Assembly (NCBI GenBank): GCA_016711205.1
Contig: JADJTM010000001.1
Coordinates: forward strand, 1,302,001 to 1,366,000
Length of the DNA: 64,000 nucleotides
Source: Micropruina sp.
GTDB lineage: Bacteria; Actinomycetota; Actinomycetes; Propionibacteriales; Propionibacteriaceae
Reading direction: 5' to 3'
Below, one piece after another: positions 1 through 8,579 of this stretch (position 1 is the first letter of the stretch; each line of letters opens with the position of its first letter). Below the pieces are notes generated by a model that did no database searches, was not told where the DNA came from, and saw nothing but the letters and a program-made list of their open reading frames with translations. A program made the translations under genes and the position numbers.

Positions 1-676
1 CGGCCAGGCCGGGGCGCACCACCAGGTGGGTGCTGGGCGGGGTGTTGTTCGCTGCGAGAGCCTGGGGCAGTTCGTGGGCCGGCAGCACGTCGGCGTAGGC
101 GTCGATGATCCACTGCGGGTGTTGTGCCAGTAAGGCGTCCGCGTCGGCACGTTCGGCCCGCAGCCGCGCCGCCCAGCCGTCCGAATCGAGGGCGCCGACC
201 TTGCGCAGGATGGCGTTCACCACGCCGGTGACCCGTTCGGACACGGCCGTCCGGGCCAGCTCGACCGTGGCCGCCACGGCGGCGCGGGTGGGCACCCGCA
301 GCTCGAGCAGCTGGTGGGTGCCCAGCCGCAGCAGGTCGACCACGGCGGGCTGAAGGGTCCTGAGCTCCCGTGCGGAGGCCGAGGCGATGATCGCGTCGTA
401 GAGGCCCTGGGCGCGGCAGGTGCCGGCGACCAGTTCGGTGGCGAAGGCGGCATCACGCGCCGACAGGCCGGCGGCGTGTTCGGCCAGGGCGAGGTTGGCG
501 TAGGCGTTGTCGGCCGAGACGGCCCGCAGGGTACGAAACGCGGCGAGCCGGGCCGGGTCGGCCGGCGCACTGTGGCTACGGTGTTGTTTCGACGAGCGGG
601 CCGGGGCAGCATCTACGGAACGCGAAGGTTCGTGCTTCGCTGTCGGACCACGATTCCTCTTCTCGCGACCGGTCAC
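1..676 (-). CDS. rsmB: 16S rRNA (cytosine-967-C5)-methyltransferase RsmB, N-terminal part
   Basis: Only the first ~225 codons are present; the catalytic SAM domain lies beyond the left edge. The visible protein has a basic, low-complexity N-terminus of about 45 residues and then a NusB-like RNA-binding domain. That domain is recognised by FRTLRAVSADNAYANLAL, DAAFATELVAGTCR and the helix VVDLLRLGTHQLLEL, followed by NAILRKV. RsmB methylates C967 of 16S rRNA with SAM. The start chosen is the GTG at 676, which overlaps the fmt stop codon as GTGA and so indicates translational coupling. There is no ATG in this frame nearby. The fmt-rsmB pair is a common bacterial arrangement. Confidence 0.88.
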   Translation of the reverse strand, partial: MTGREKRNRGPTAKHEPSRSVDAAPARSSKQHRSHSAPADPARLAAFRTLRAVSADNAYANLALAEHAAGLSARDAAFATELVAGTCRAQGLYDAIIASASARELRTLQPAVVDLLRLGTHQLLELRVPTRAAVAATVELARTAVSERVTGVVNAILRKVGALDSDGWAARLRAERADADALLAQHPQWIIDAYADVLPAHELPQALAANNTPPSTHLVVRPGLA

Positions 677-1593
677 TCGAAGCCCCCCGGAACCTCGCCG
701 AGGCCGCGTCCCCAATCGGCGGCCGGCATGGCGCGTTTACCGGCCGGTTGCACGGTGAGCAACTCGAGCACGCCGCGTCCCGTGCCGACGTGCACACTGC
801 GCTTGTCGAGCCGAAGCTCGCCGGGGGCGAGCACCGTACCGGCGTGTGGCCGGGCCAGCAGCACCCGGAATCGGTCGCCGGCACGGGTCGTCCAGGCGAT
901 CGGGGTGGGGTTGCAGGCGCGCACCTGACGGTCGATGGCGGCAGCGGGCTGCGTCCAGTCGATGCGGGCGTCGGCGACGGTCAGCTTGGGGGCGAGGGTG
1001 ACGCCCTCCTCGGGCTGCGGCGTCGCTTCTAGGGTGCCGTTCTCGATGCCCTCCAGCACCTCGATCAGCAGCTCGGCACCCCGGTCGGCGAGCCGGGCGA
1101 GCACGGCGCCGGCGGTCTCGGCACCACCCAACTCGGACGCCTCCTGCCGGTAGACCGGCCCGGCATCGAGCGCGGCCACCAGGTCGAAGACGGTGATGCC
1201 CGTGCGGGTGTCGCCGGCCAGGATCGCGCGTTGCACCGGAGCCGCCCCACGCCAGGCGGGCAGCAGCGAGAAGTGCACGTTCACCCAGCCGTGGGTGGGT
1301 ACGGCCAGCACCGGGGACGGGATCAACGCCCCGTAGGCGACCACCGGACAGCAGTCGGGTCGCAGTTCAGCCAGCCGCCGGACGAAATCGGGCTCACTCG
1401 GTCGGGCCGGTTTCAGGGTTTCGACGCCGTGCCGGGCCGCCCACTCGGCAACCGGGCTGGGGACGAGCCGCTTGCTGCGGCCCTGTGGCGCATCGGGCCG
1501 GGTGACCACGGCCACCAGCTCGTGAGCTGAGGCGTCCAACGCGGTCAGGCTGGGCAGGGCGACCTCGGGGGTTCCAGCGAACACGACACGCAC
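673..1593 (-). CDS. fmt: Methionyl-tRNA formyltransferase
   Basis: 306 residues, the usual family length. The enzyme transfers a formyl group from 10-formyl-THF to initiator Met-tRNA. The N-terminal Rossmann-type domain starts MRVVFAGTPEVALPSL. The signature HFSLLPAWRGAAPVQRAI and the motif GDTRTGITVFDLV, with the catalytic Asn/His/Asp region, are clear. The C-terminal OB-like domain begins near residue 205. The start is GTG at 1593. The TGA stop overlaps the GTG of rsmB, so the two are probably one transcript. Upstream lies a 346-bp gap with a palindromic element that separates fmt from priA. Confidence 0.96.
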   Translation of the reverse strand: MRVVFAGTPEVALPSLTALDASAHELVAVVTRPDAPQGRSKRLVPSPVAEWAARHGVETLKPARPSEPDFVRRLAELRPDCCPVVAYGALIPSPVLAVPTHGWVNVHFSLLPAWRGAAPVQRAILAGDTRTGITVFDLVAALDAGPVYRQEASELGGAETAGAVLARLADRGAELLIEVLEGIENGTLEATPQPEEGVTLAPKLTVADARIDWTQPAAAIDRQVRACNPTPIAWTTRAGDRFRVLLARPHAGTVLAPGELRLDKRSVHVGTGRGVLELLTVQPAGKRAMPAADWGRGLGEVPGGFE

Positions 1594-1703
1594 CGGGTCA
1601 GCCTAGTGGCGGGTTGCCCCGTCGGGCCGGCTAACCCGGGTCGTTGCTGCAGCCGGCCTGCAGCTCTGCCTCGGCGCGAGCTCGGGGCGCGACCAGCCGC
1701 CGC

Positions 1704-1818
1704 TCGCCACTTTGTTGTTGATATGGCTGGGCCAGCTGGGGGACCGTAACGGATCCGCCGATCTATGGTTGATATGAATACCTCCCGGGGGTATCGATAT
1801 CAACCACAAAGTGGCGGT
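1704..1818. repeat. MITE-like palindromic element, family C, copy 1
   Basis: This lies in the 346-bp gap between fmt and priA, which holds no convincing gene. Three half-sites of one motif are present. An outer one, CGCCACTTTGTTGTTGATAT, begins at 1705. An inner direct one runs 1756-1786 (CGCCGATCTATGGTTGATAT, then gaATACC). An inner inverted one runs 1787-1816 (reverse complement CGCCACTTTGTGGTTGATAT). The inner two form a palindrome centred near 1786 with about 20-bp arms and three mismatches. The same architecture occurs at 35041-35152. Confidence 0.75.
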
Positions 1819-1939
1819 CGCTGCATAGGGGTGGCTCAGCTGCTCTGAGAGCCGCTCATAACAACCAGAATCCGGCGGTCGGCCATGTGATCGGCGCGCA
1901 CAACGCCCGAACCGGGCTCAGCCAAGCTCAGCGACGCTC

Positions 1940-3882
1940 TCACAGGACCGCAGGGTCGACCCGCACCCGCAGGGAGCCGTCGTCCTTGTGAGCGGTTCGC
2001 GTGGCCTGCACCGCCTTCGCCGCAGCCACCAGTGCGCGGCCGTGCTCGAGCGGCACCCGCAGCATGGCGCGCAGCTCACCCTCGGCCAACGGCACCGGAC
2101 CCAGCACAGCGGCGCCGGCTTCCAGGTGTAGCAGCCGCACCGCCTCGGTGACGCGTCGTGGGCGCCTTCGATGCCGACCAACTTCGAGGTGGGTGGAAAC
2201 CCCGCCTCGGCGCGCTCGGCGAGTTCACGCCCGGCGAAGCCGACCGGGTCGAGCCGCACCAGGGCTTGGACGGCCCGCGCCCCCGAATCACCCACCAGCA
2301 CCACCGTGCCGTCATGCTCGGCCCCCCGCACCAGGGCGACGGCCGCCAGCCACCGCCGCAGCGCCTCCTCGCCCGCGCGCAGGTCGGCCCGGGCGAGCAG
2401 CAGATCGGCATCGAGCAGCACCGCTGCCGCATACCCGGCGCTCGCCACGGGCTCTGCCCCCGGCGTGGCGATCACCAGGGCAGGCTCATCGCCGACCTCG
2501 GCCTCGCGCTGCTCGCCGCTGGATTGCACCACGCGGGTCTGCGGAAACGCGCGTCCGAGCTCTTCGGCGGTACGCACCACACCCACCCGCGGTGCCCGCA
2601 GTTCGGTGCTGCCGCAGTCGGGGCAGTGCCAGTCCGGACGAAGACCGCACACCCGGCACACCACGGCGGCACCCCGGGCGGATCGCTCACCGGCCAGCGG
2701 GTGACCGCAGGACGGACATCGCGCGATGGACCGGCACCGCCCACACGCCAACGCCGCGAGGTAACCTGCCCGCGGAACCTGCACCAGCACCGGACCGCGA
2801 GCCAAACCGGCCCGGATGGCGGTGAACACCTCGTGCGGCAGCCGGGAGTGGGCCGCCGGGTCGCGTTCGGCCGCGACATCGCTGAGCGACGTCACGTGCA
2901 CCACCGGGCACGCCTCACGGCGCGCGGACGCCGCTGCCTGGAGTGGCACCACCCAGCCCCGCTCGGCGAGCGACTGGGTCTCGGCGGTGCGGCCGTAGCC
3001 CACGAACAGCAGACCGCACTGCTGCCGGGACGACCGCAGCGCCGCCACGACCCGGGCGTGCGGGTACGGCGCCCGCTGGTCCGACCAGGAGTCGTCACCG
3101 TCGTCATAGAGCGCGATCAAGCCCAGGTCGGCGACGGGTGCGAATGCGGCGGCCCGGGTGCCGAGCACCAGCCGCACCCCGCCGCGGGCAGCCGCCAGAA
3201 AGGCCCGGTAGCGGGCGGCCGGCCCGAGGTCGGCGGTGAGTGTGACGAAACTGCCGCGTCCGAAGGTCAGCTCGCAGCGCGCGGCGAGCCGCGCCAGGTC
3301 GGCGGCGTCCGGCACCAGCAACAGCGCCCCACGGTCGGCGCCCAGCGTGGCTGCCGCCGCCTCGACCATCGCGCCCACCCAGTCGCCCAACGGCTCAGAC
3401 ACCGGCGAGAGCGCGAGCGCGGCGCGGGGCGCCCGGCGCAACTGCAGGGCTTGGACGAATGACGCACCGTCTGCATACGCCGCCAGGGTTCGGCTGCCCG
3501 ACGCGGCATGGGGCGGCGGATAGTCGGGTGGTGCCGCCTTCTCGGTCAGACCGTGCCGCGGCGGCACCGCCAGCCGGACCACGTCGGCGAACGTGCCTGC
3601 ATAGTGATCGGCGACGGCCCGCACCACGTCTACGATCTCAGGCTTCAGCACCGGTTCGGACGAGGTCACCTTCAGCAGCGGCGAGAGTTCGCGGTCACTG
3701 GCGGACGTGGCGCCGGTCTCGATCACGAACCCGTCACGTTGGCGGCCGGCGAACCGGACCTTCACCCGGCAACCCGGCACCACCTGCTCGGCCAGCTCGA
3801 CCGGGATCGAGTAGTCGAAGAACCGGTCCAGGTGCGGCAGCGGCATGTCGACCGCCACCCTAGCCACCCTCGCCTCTTCCAT
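1940..3882 (-). CDS. priA: Primosomal protein N' (PriA, actinobacterial helicase-less type), frameshifted
   Basis: The N-terminal 3'-DNA-binding domain is clear (ARVAVDMPLPHLDRFFDYSI, then PGCRVKVRFAGRQRDGFVIE). The central region has the paired zinc-binding cysteines (CGRCRSIARCPSCGHPL and VCRVCGLRPDWHCPDCGS). Walker A and DEAH motifs are absent, as is known for actinobacterial PriA, so a structural replication-restart role rather than a helicase is likely. Near 2150 the frame breaks. The proper C-terminus (VRLLHLEAGAAVLGPVPLAE to VRVDPAVL) is in the next frame and ends at 1940. The span is 1943 nt, one base short of a whole number of codons, so one G is probably missing around GACGCGTCACC. 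The start is taken at ATG 3882; an upstream in-frame ATG at 3957 adds 25 unconserved residues. Confidence 0.85.
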
Positions 3883-4137
3883 GTCCCCGATGCTAGGGGC
3901 CAGCACCGACAGCGCGCCGACGTGCACCTCGCACCACGAGTGGGGGCCCCGGCTCATTGCGCACGGACGAGCCCGCGCGACGAACCCGAGGGGCGCTTGG
4001 ACGAGTGCATGCCGAGGAGGTGGGAGGTCTCAGCCAAGGCACCGGCGGACGAGGGTCTCGACCAGCAGGACGCGGCGGGCCGTCATTTCGGCGAACAGCG
4101 CGGACGGAACTGCGAAGCGGAGCGAGGGCTCAGCGCC

Positions 4138-4760
4138 GAGATCCCGGCGTTCGCCGGGATGACGGGAGCCGGAAGGGGGCACACGCGCAGCGCCGAGATC
4201 CCGGCATTCGCCGGGATGACGGGAGCCGGACGGGCGCACACGCGCAGCGGTCCGTCATCCCGGCGAATGCCGGGATCTCACCCAAGCCGAACCCAACGCA
4301 AGCGGGTCTCGACCAGCAGGACGGGGCGGTCCGTCATCCCGGCGAATGCCGGGATCTCACCCACGCCGAACCCAAACGCAAACACCAGGTCTCCATAAAC
4401 GACGCGCCAAGCGCAACCGTGAAGCGGAGTGGGGGTGCACCCCGTCAGGGCGTGGTCGGGCGTCGGGCAACTCACCGGCGGAGCTTGCGGAGCCGCTGAG
4501 GCTGCCCGGGGCGGGACGGGGTGCATCCCCGCTCCGCGGCACCAGACGTAACCGGGCGTCCGGGCGTCCGGGCGGAGATCCCGGCATTCGCCGGGATGAC
4601 GTGGTGCGGCCGGGACGACGAGGGCCCGCCGGGATGGTGATGCTGCGCCTGGAGATCCCGGCATTCGCCGGGATGACGGTCCCTCCGAGATGACGAGGGA
4701 GCCGGGATGACGAGGACCGCCGGGATGACGAGGACCGCCGGGATGACGAGGCCCCGGCGG
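4138..4760. repeat. Family A hairpin repeat array 1 (priA-metK gap)
   Basis: The 895-bp gap between priA and metK holds no supported gene. It has six copies of a ~27-bp repeat with core ATCCCGGCGAATGCCGGGAT (8-bp arms, 4-nt loop). They lie at about 4138-4164, 4195-4221, 4253-4279, 4332-4358, 4575-4601 and 4652-4678, in both orientations. From 4690 to 4760 follow degenerate half-units of the type GCCGGGATGACGAG. Reading frames through this region come from the repeat itself and end in arginine/proline-rich junk. Confidence 0.85.
4424..4537. repeat. Long imperfect inverted repeat (23-bp arms)
   Basis: The left arm 4424-4446 starts GCGGAGTGGGGGTGCACC and the right arm 4515-4537 ends GGTGCATCCCCGCTCCGC. 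They pair at 21 of 23 positions around a 68-nt loop, and the loop has a smaller GCGGAGC/GCTCCGC-like dyad of its own. It sits between family A units of array 1. It may be a separate small mobile or structural element, or a terminator-like hairpin; no flanking gene shows its role. Confidence 0.55.
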
Positions 4761-4777
4761 TGACGAGGGCGGCCCGC

Positions 4778-5968
4778 TCAGCCTTTGACTGCTCCCGCCA
4801 GGGCGTCCGCGCGGTCGGTGCGCTCCCAGGTGAACTCGGGCAACTCGCGTCCGAAGTGGCCGTAGTTCGTGGTCAGCGAGTAGATCGGACGCAGCAGGTC
4901 GAGGTCGCGGATGATTGCCGCCGGCCGCAGGTCGAACACCTGCTGCACCGCGTCGACGATCTGCTGCAGCGGCACCTGCTCGGTACCGAAGCAGTCGGCG
5001 TAGAAGCCGACGGGGTGAGCGCGTCCGATCGCGTAGGCGACCTGCACCTCGCAACGGCTGGCCAGACCCGCGGCGACCACGTTCTTGGCCACCCAGCGCA
5101 TCGCATAGGCAGCCGAGCGATCGACCTTTGAGGGGTCCTTGCCCGAGAACGCGCCGCCCCCGTGCCGGGCCCTGCCGCCGTAGGTGTCGACGATGATCTT
5201 GCGTCCGGTCACGCCCGCGTCGCCCATCGGCCCGCCGATGACGAACTTGCCGGTCGGGTTGACGTGCACGTTCAACCCATCGGAGGTCACGTCGTAGCCG
5301 GCCAGCACCGGCTCGATCACCTCGCGAATGATGCCCGGCCGGATGTCGTGGTCGTACGAGGCCGCCTCGGTGTGCTGGGACGACACCACCACGGTCTCGA
5401 CCGCCACCGGGCGATCGCCGTCGTAGGCGATGGTCACCTGGGTCTTGCCGTCGGGCAGCAGGAACGGCAGCACCCCGTCGCGGCGCACCGCGGTGAGCCG
5501 CTCGGACAGCCGGTGCGCGATGTCGATCGGCAGCGGCATCAGCGTCGGCGTGTCGGTGCAGGCGTAGCCGAACATCAGGCCCTGATCGCCGGCGCCCTGG
5601 GCGTCCAGCGCGTCGCCGGAGCCGCCTTCGCGGTGCTCGCCGGCGTCGTCCACACCCTGGGCGATGTCGGGCGACTGCGCCCCGATCGACACCAGCACAC
5701 CGCAGGACGCCCCGTCGAACGACTTGTCGGACGAGTCGTAGCCGATCTCGAGGATCCGCTTGCGGGCGAGTTGCGCGATGTCGACGTATCCGGCGGTGGT
5801 CACCTCACCGGCCACGTGCACGGTGCCGGTGGTGACCAGCGTCTCGACCGCCACCCGGCTGCCGATGTCCTGCGCAAGCAGCGCATCGAGGACGGCGTCC
5901 GAGACGGAGTCGGCGACCTTGTCGGGATGCCCCTCAGTGACGGACTCCGAAGTGAACAAGCGGTTCAT
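4778..5968 (-). CDS. metK: S-adenosylmethionine synthetase
   Basis: 396 residues, full length. It makes SAM from methionine and ATP with release of phosphate and pyrophosphate; cytosolic, usually a tetramer. Family signatures are all present: SVTEGHPDKVADSVSDAVLD near the N-terminus, the GAQSPDIAQGVD loop, GAGDQGLMFGYA (ATP/methionine motif) and the P-loop-like GGGAFSGKDPSKVDRSAAY. The start ATG at 5968 overlaps the coaBC stop as ATGA, so metK is the last gene of an rpoZ-coaBC-metK unit. No SAM riboswitch is visible upstream, and none is expected inside the operon. Confidence 0.97.
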   Translation of the reverse strand: MNRLFTSESVTEGHPDKVADSVSDAVLDALLAQDIGSRVAVETLVTTGTVHVAGEVTTAGYVDIAQLARKRILEIGYDSSDKSFDGASCGVLVSIGAQSPDIAQGVDDAGEHREGGSGDALDAQGAGDQGLMFGYACTDTPTLMPLPIDIAHRLSERLTAVRRDGVLPFLLPDGKTQVTIAYDGDRPVAVETVVVSSQHTEAASYDHDIRPGIIREVIEPVLAGYDVTSDGLNVHVNPTGKFVIGGPMGDAGVTGRKIIVDTYGGRARHGGGAFSGKDPSKVDRSAAYAMRWVAKNVVAAGLASRCEVQVAYAIGRAHPVGFYADCFGTEQVPLQQIVDAVQQVFDLRPAAIIRDLDLLRPIYSLTTNYGHFGRELPEFTWERTDRADALAGAVKG

Positions 5969-7185
5969 GCAACTACCCCTCTGGTGTCAGTGATCGCGTC
6001 GAGAATGCGATGCGCGATGAAATTCTTGTTACCACTGGCTCGCTCGACCACACCGGAGCGGTCCAGAATGGTGACGGCGTTCTCGGCGGCGCCGAACACC
6101 GCTCCCCCGCTGACGTCGTTGAGCACCAGCAGGTCGCAGCCCTTGCGAGCGAGTTTGGCGCGGCCCAGCCGCAGCAGTTCGTCGTCGCTGCCCGCGGTCT
6201 CGGCGGCGAAGCCCACGATCACCTGGCCCTCGTGGCGTGCCTTCACCAAGGTGGCGAGCACGTCGGTGGTCTGGGTGAACTCGACGGTCAGGCCCTCGGC
6301 CCCGCTCTTCTTCAGCTTCAGCTCGCTGGTGTGCGCCGGGGTGAAGTCGGCGGGCGCGGCCGCCATCACCAGCACCTCGGACGCCGGTGCGAGCGACGTC
6401 ATGGCCTGCGCGAGTTCAGCGGTCGAATCGACCCGCAGCACCTCGACGCTGCCCGGGATCGCGGCGCTGATCGCGGCGGCGACCACGGTGACCTCGGCTC
6501 CGCGCAGTGCGGCGGCACGGGCGATCGCGAGCCCCATGCGTCCGGAGCTGGCGTTGGTCAGGTGCCGCACCGGGTCGAGTGCCTCGCGGGTACCGCCGGC
6601 GCTGACCGCGAGCCGCACCCCGGCGAGATCGCGACGGCGAACCACCTCGACCACCCCCGCGTCGAGCAGGGACAGCGCCACCTGTTCGATCTCGCCCGGC
6701 TCAGGCAGCCGGCCGGGCCCGGTGTCGGCGCCGGTGAGCCGTCCGGAATCGGGGTCGAGCACCACCACGCCGCGTTCGCGCAGGGTGGCCACGTTGCTCT
6801 GCGTGGCCGCATGCAGCCACATTTCGGTGTGCATGGCGGGCGCCATCAGCACCGGACAGGTGGCGGTGAGCAGCACGTTGGTCAGCAGGTCGTCGGCCCG
6901 TCCGGACGCGGCACGGGCCAACAGGTCGGCCGTCGCCGGGGCCACCACGACGAGGTCGGCGCCCCGTCCCAGCGCCACGTGCGGCACCTCGTGGGCGTCG
7001 GCCCACACCTCGGTGTGTACCGGACGGCCGGACAGCGCCGCCCACGTGGGCGCGCCGACGAACTCGAGCGCGTTGGCGGTCGGGACCACGGTCACCTCAT
7101 GGCCGGCTTCGGTGAACAGCCGCAACAACGAGCAGGCCTTGTACGCGGCGATGCCGCCGGCGACCCCCAATAGGATGCGGCTCAT
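5965..7185 (-). CDS. coaBC: Bifunctional phosphopantothenoylcysteine decarboxylase / phosphopantothenate-cysteine ligase
   Basis: 406 residues covering two steps of coenzyme A synthesis. The N-terminal flavoprotein (CoaC) part runs to about residue 190, with GVAGGIAAYKACSLLRLF, the catalytic histidine region HVALGRGADLVVVAPATA and PAMHTEMW. That last motif is PAMNxxMW in E. coli; the His variant is seen here directly. The C-terminal CoaB ligase part carries SAGGTREALDPVRHLTNASS and the acidic K-rich nucleotide loop FTPAHTSELKLKKSG. It is 14 bp downstream of rpoZ and overlaps metK, so it is co-transcribed. Confidence 0.95.
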   Translation of the reverse strand: MSRILLGVAGGIAAYKACSLLRLFTEAGHEVTVVPTANALEFVGAPTWAALSGRPVHTEVWADAHEVPHVALGRGADLVVVAPATADLLARAASGRADDLLTNVLLTATCPVLMAPAMHTEMWLHAATQSNVATLRERGVVVLDPDSGRLTGADTGPGRLPEPGEIEQVALSLLDAGVVEVVRRRDLAGVRLAVSAGGTREALDPVRHLTNASSGRMGLAIARAAALRGAEVTVVAAAISAAIPGSVEVLRVDSTAELAQAMTSLAPASEVLVMAAAPADFTPAHTSELKLKKSGAEGLTVEFTQTTDVLATLVKARHEGQVIVGFAAETAGSDDELLRLGRAKLARKGCDLLVLNDVSGGAVFGAAENAVTILDRSGVVERASGNKNFIAHRILDAITDTRGVVA

Positions 7186-7199
7186 CTGATGGTGCCGGC

Positions 7200-7547
7200 T
7201 CAGGCCAGGTCGTCGCTGAACGGATCCAGATCGTTGAACGCGGGGTCGGCCTCAGCCTCGGCGCGGGCGGCCGCCTCGGCCTCCGGATCGATCTGGGTGC
7301 ACTCCAGCACGCCCGCGTTCACCTCGCGCAGCGCGATCGACAGCGGCTTCTCTTGCACGCCGGTGTCGACCAGCGGGCCCACGTTCTCGAGCAGGCCCTC
7401 GCCCAGCTGGCTGTAGTAGGCGTTGATCTGCCGGGCGCGCTTGGCGGCGAACAGCACCAGGCGGTACTTCGAGTCGACCCGCGTCAGCAGCTCGTCGATC
7501 GGCGGGTTGGTGATGCCCTCGGGTGTGCTCAACGAATGTGTACTCAA
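7200..7547 (-). CDS. rpoZ: RNA polymerase omega subunit
   Basis: 115 residues. Omega helps assemble RNA polymerase by holding beta-prime. The conserved part is GITNPPIDELLTRVDSKYRL, then VLFAAKRARQINAYYSQLGE. An acidic alanine-rich tail follows (EAEAAARAEAEADPAF), as is usual in actinobacteria. The start is taken at TTG 7547 because GAAGG lies a few bases upstream. A second TTG at 7532 would give the more typical MSTPEGITN start and cannot be excluded. The order gmk-rpoZ-coaBC-metK is conserved. Confidence 0.95.
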   Translation of the reverse strand: MSTHSLSTPEGITNPPIDELLTRVDSKYRLVLFAAKRARQINAYYSQLGEGLLENVGPLVDTGVQEKPLSIALREVNAGVLECTQIDPEAEAAARAEAEADPAFNDLDPFSDDLA

Positions 7548-7635
7548 CGATGACCTTCGGTTCGTGCGGCGCGCGGCAGCGGTTCAATGCGGCGCCAACG
7601 GGTGATTTCGAGGCGGGTGGTTCGGCCTGCAGACA

Positions 7636-8187
7636 TCACAAGCCAAGCAAGCTTACCAACTCATCGACCGCAGTACCCAAATCGTCGTTGACGACGACGT
7701 GGTTGAACTCGTCCGCAGCGGCCAGTTCGCCGCGGGCGGTGACCAGCCGCCGCTCGCGCTGTTCGGCGGTTTCGGTGCCCCGACCGACCAGGCGGTTGAC
7801 CAGTTCGTCCCAGCTGGGCGGCGCGATGAACACCAGCCGGGCCTGCGGCAGCCGCTGCCGCACCTGACGGGCACCCTGCAGGTCGATCTCGAGGATCACC
7901 CGCTCACCCCGTTCGACGGCGGCGCGGACGGGGGCGGCCAGCGTGCCGTAGCGGTCGCGTCCGTGCACCACCGCCCACTCCAGCAGCCCGTCGGTCTCGA
8001 CCAGTTCGTCGAAATCCGCATCGTTGATGAACCAGTAGTGCTCGCCGTTACGCTCACCGGGACGGGGCGGACGGGTGGTGGCCGAGACCGACAGCCACAC
8101 TTCGGGATGCAGAGCCTTCAGAGCCCTGGTGACGGTGCCCTTGCCTACGGCCGTGGGGCCGGAGATGACGGTGACATCACCGCTCAC
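7636..8187 (-). CDS. gmk: Guanylate kinase
   Basis: 183 residues. It phosphorylates GMP and dGMP with ATP. The P-loop is ISGPTAVGKGTV, and the GMP-binding segment is SATTRPPRPGERNGEHYWFI, followed by YGTLAAPVRAAVERGERVIL and the base-specific DLQGARQVR. The start is GTG at 8187. The first bases overlap the end of mihF by 11 bp, so gmk is translated from the mihF transcript. Confidence 0.96.
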   Translation of the reverse strand: MSGDVTVISGPTAVGKGTVTRALKALHPEVWLSVSATTRPPRPGERNGEHYWFINDADFDELVETDGLLEWAVVHGRDRYGTLAAPVRAAVERGERVILEIDLQGARQVRQRLPQARLVFIAPPSWDELVNRLVGRGTETAEQRERRLVTARGELAAADEFNHVVVNDDLGTAVDELVSLLGL

Positions 8188-8494
8188 CGAACTCGGCCTT
8201 CAGGCCGGCGAGCTGATGCCGGCCCAGTCCGCGGATACGCCGATTGGCGGCGATGTCGTAGCGCTCCATCACCAAGGTGGCGCGCTTGTCGCCCACCCTG
8301 GGCAACGCCTTGAGCAGGTCGACCACCTTGACGTGGGCCAGCACCTCGTTGCCGGCGGCCTCGTCGAGAGCCTGCGCCAAGGACAACTCCCCCGACCGCA
8401 CCCGCGCCTTGAGTGCCGCGCGTGCACGACGTGCCTCGGTGGCGGCCGCCCGGGCCGCCTGCAACTGCTCGGTCGTCAGTTGGGGTATCGCCAC
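8177..8494 (-). CDS. mihF: Integration host factor, actinobacterial type (mIHF)
   Basis: 105 residues from the GTG at 8494. mIHF is a nucleoid protein with a helix-two-turn-helix DNA-binding fold that bends DNA; it is essential in mycobacteria. The family hallmarks are VAIPQLTTEQLQAARAAATE at the start, the LLKALPRVGDKRATLVMERY helix-turn region and the C-terminal RRIRGLGRHQLAGLKAEF. The shorter start was preferred over in-frame upstream codons because it matches the usual family N-terminus. The gene overlaps gmk and is probably first in this transcript. A perfect inverted repeat 25 bp upstream may regulate it. Confidence 0.95.
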   Translation of the reverse strand: MAIPQLTTEQLQAARAAATEARRARAALKARVRSGELSLAQALDEAAGNEVLAHVKVVDLLKALPRVGDKRATLVMERYDIAANRRIRGLGRHQLAGLKAEFGER

Positions 8495-8518
8495 GGTGAC
8501 CTCCGGCCGCTCGCCCTG

Positions 8519-8552
8519 CGTTGGTTTGCCACAATTTACAAGCAAACCAACG
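8519..8552. promoter_or_regulatory. Perfect 11-bp inverted repeat over the likely mihF promoter
   Basis: CGTTGGTTTGC (8519-8529) and GCAAACCAACG (8542-8552) flank a 12-nt AT-rich spacer. Read on the minus strand the spacer holds TAAATT, a plausible -10, with TTCACA about 15 bp upstream. The dyad lies between the mihF start (8494) and the pyrF stop (8580). It could be an operator for mihF, or a terminator for pyrF, though no T-run follows. Confidence 0.6.
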
Positions 8553-8579
8553 TTGTGAACACCCTTGCGGGCCCGCATT

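Noticed and set aside
1603..1809. Minus-strand frame of 68 residues between fmt and priA
   Set aside because: It is read through the palindromic family C element and has no conserved features.
3958..4777. Long open frames across the priA-metK gap on both strands
   Set aside because: They arise because the family A repeat is open in several frames. The products are Arg/Pro/Gly-rich repeats with no domain, and frames cross real gene ends.
5969..7199. SAM riboswitch for metK
   Set aside because: metK overlaps coaBC, so there is no leader; no riboswitch motif is seen.
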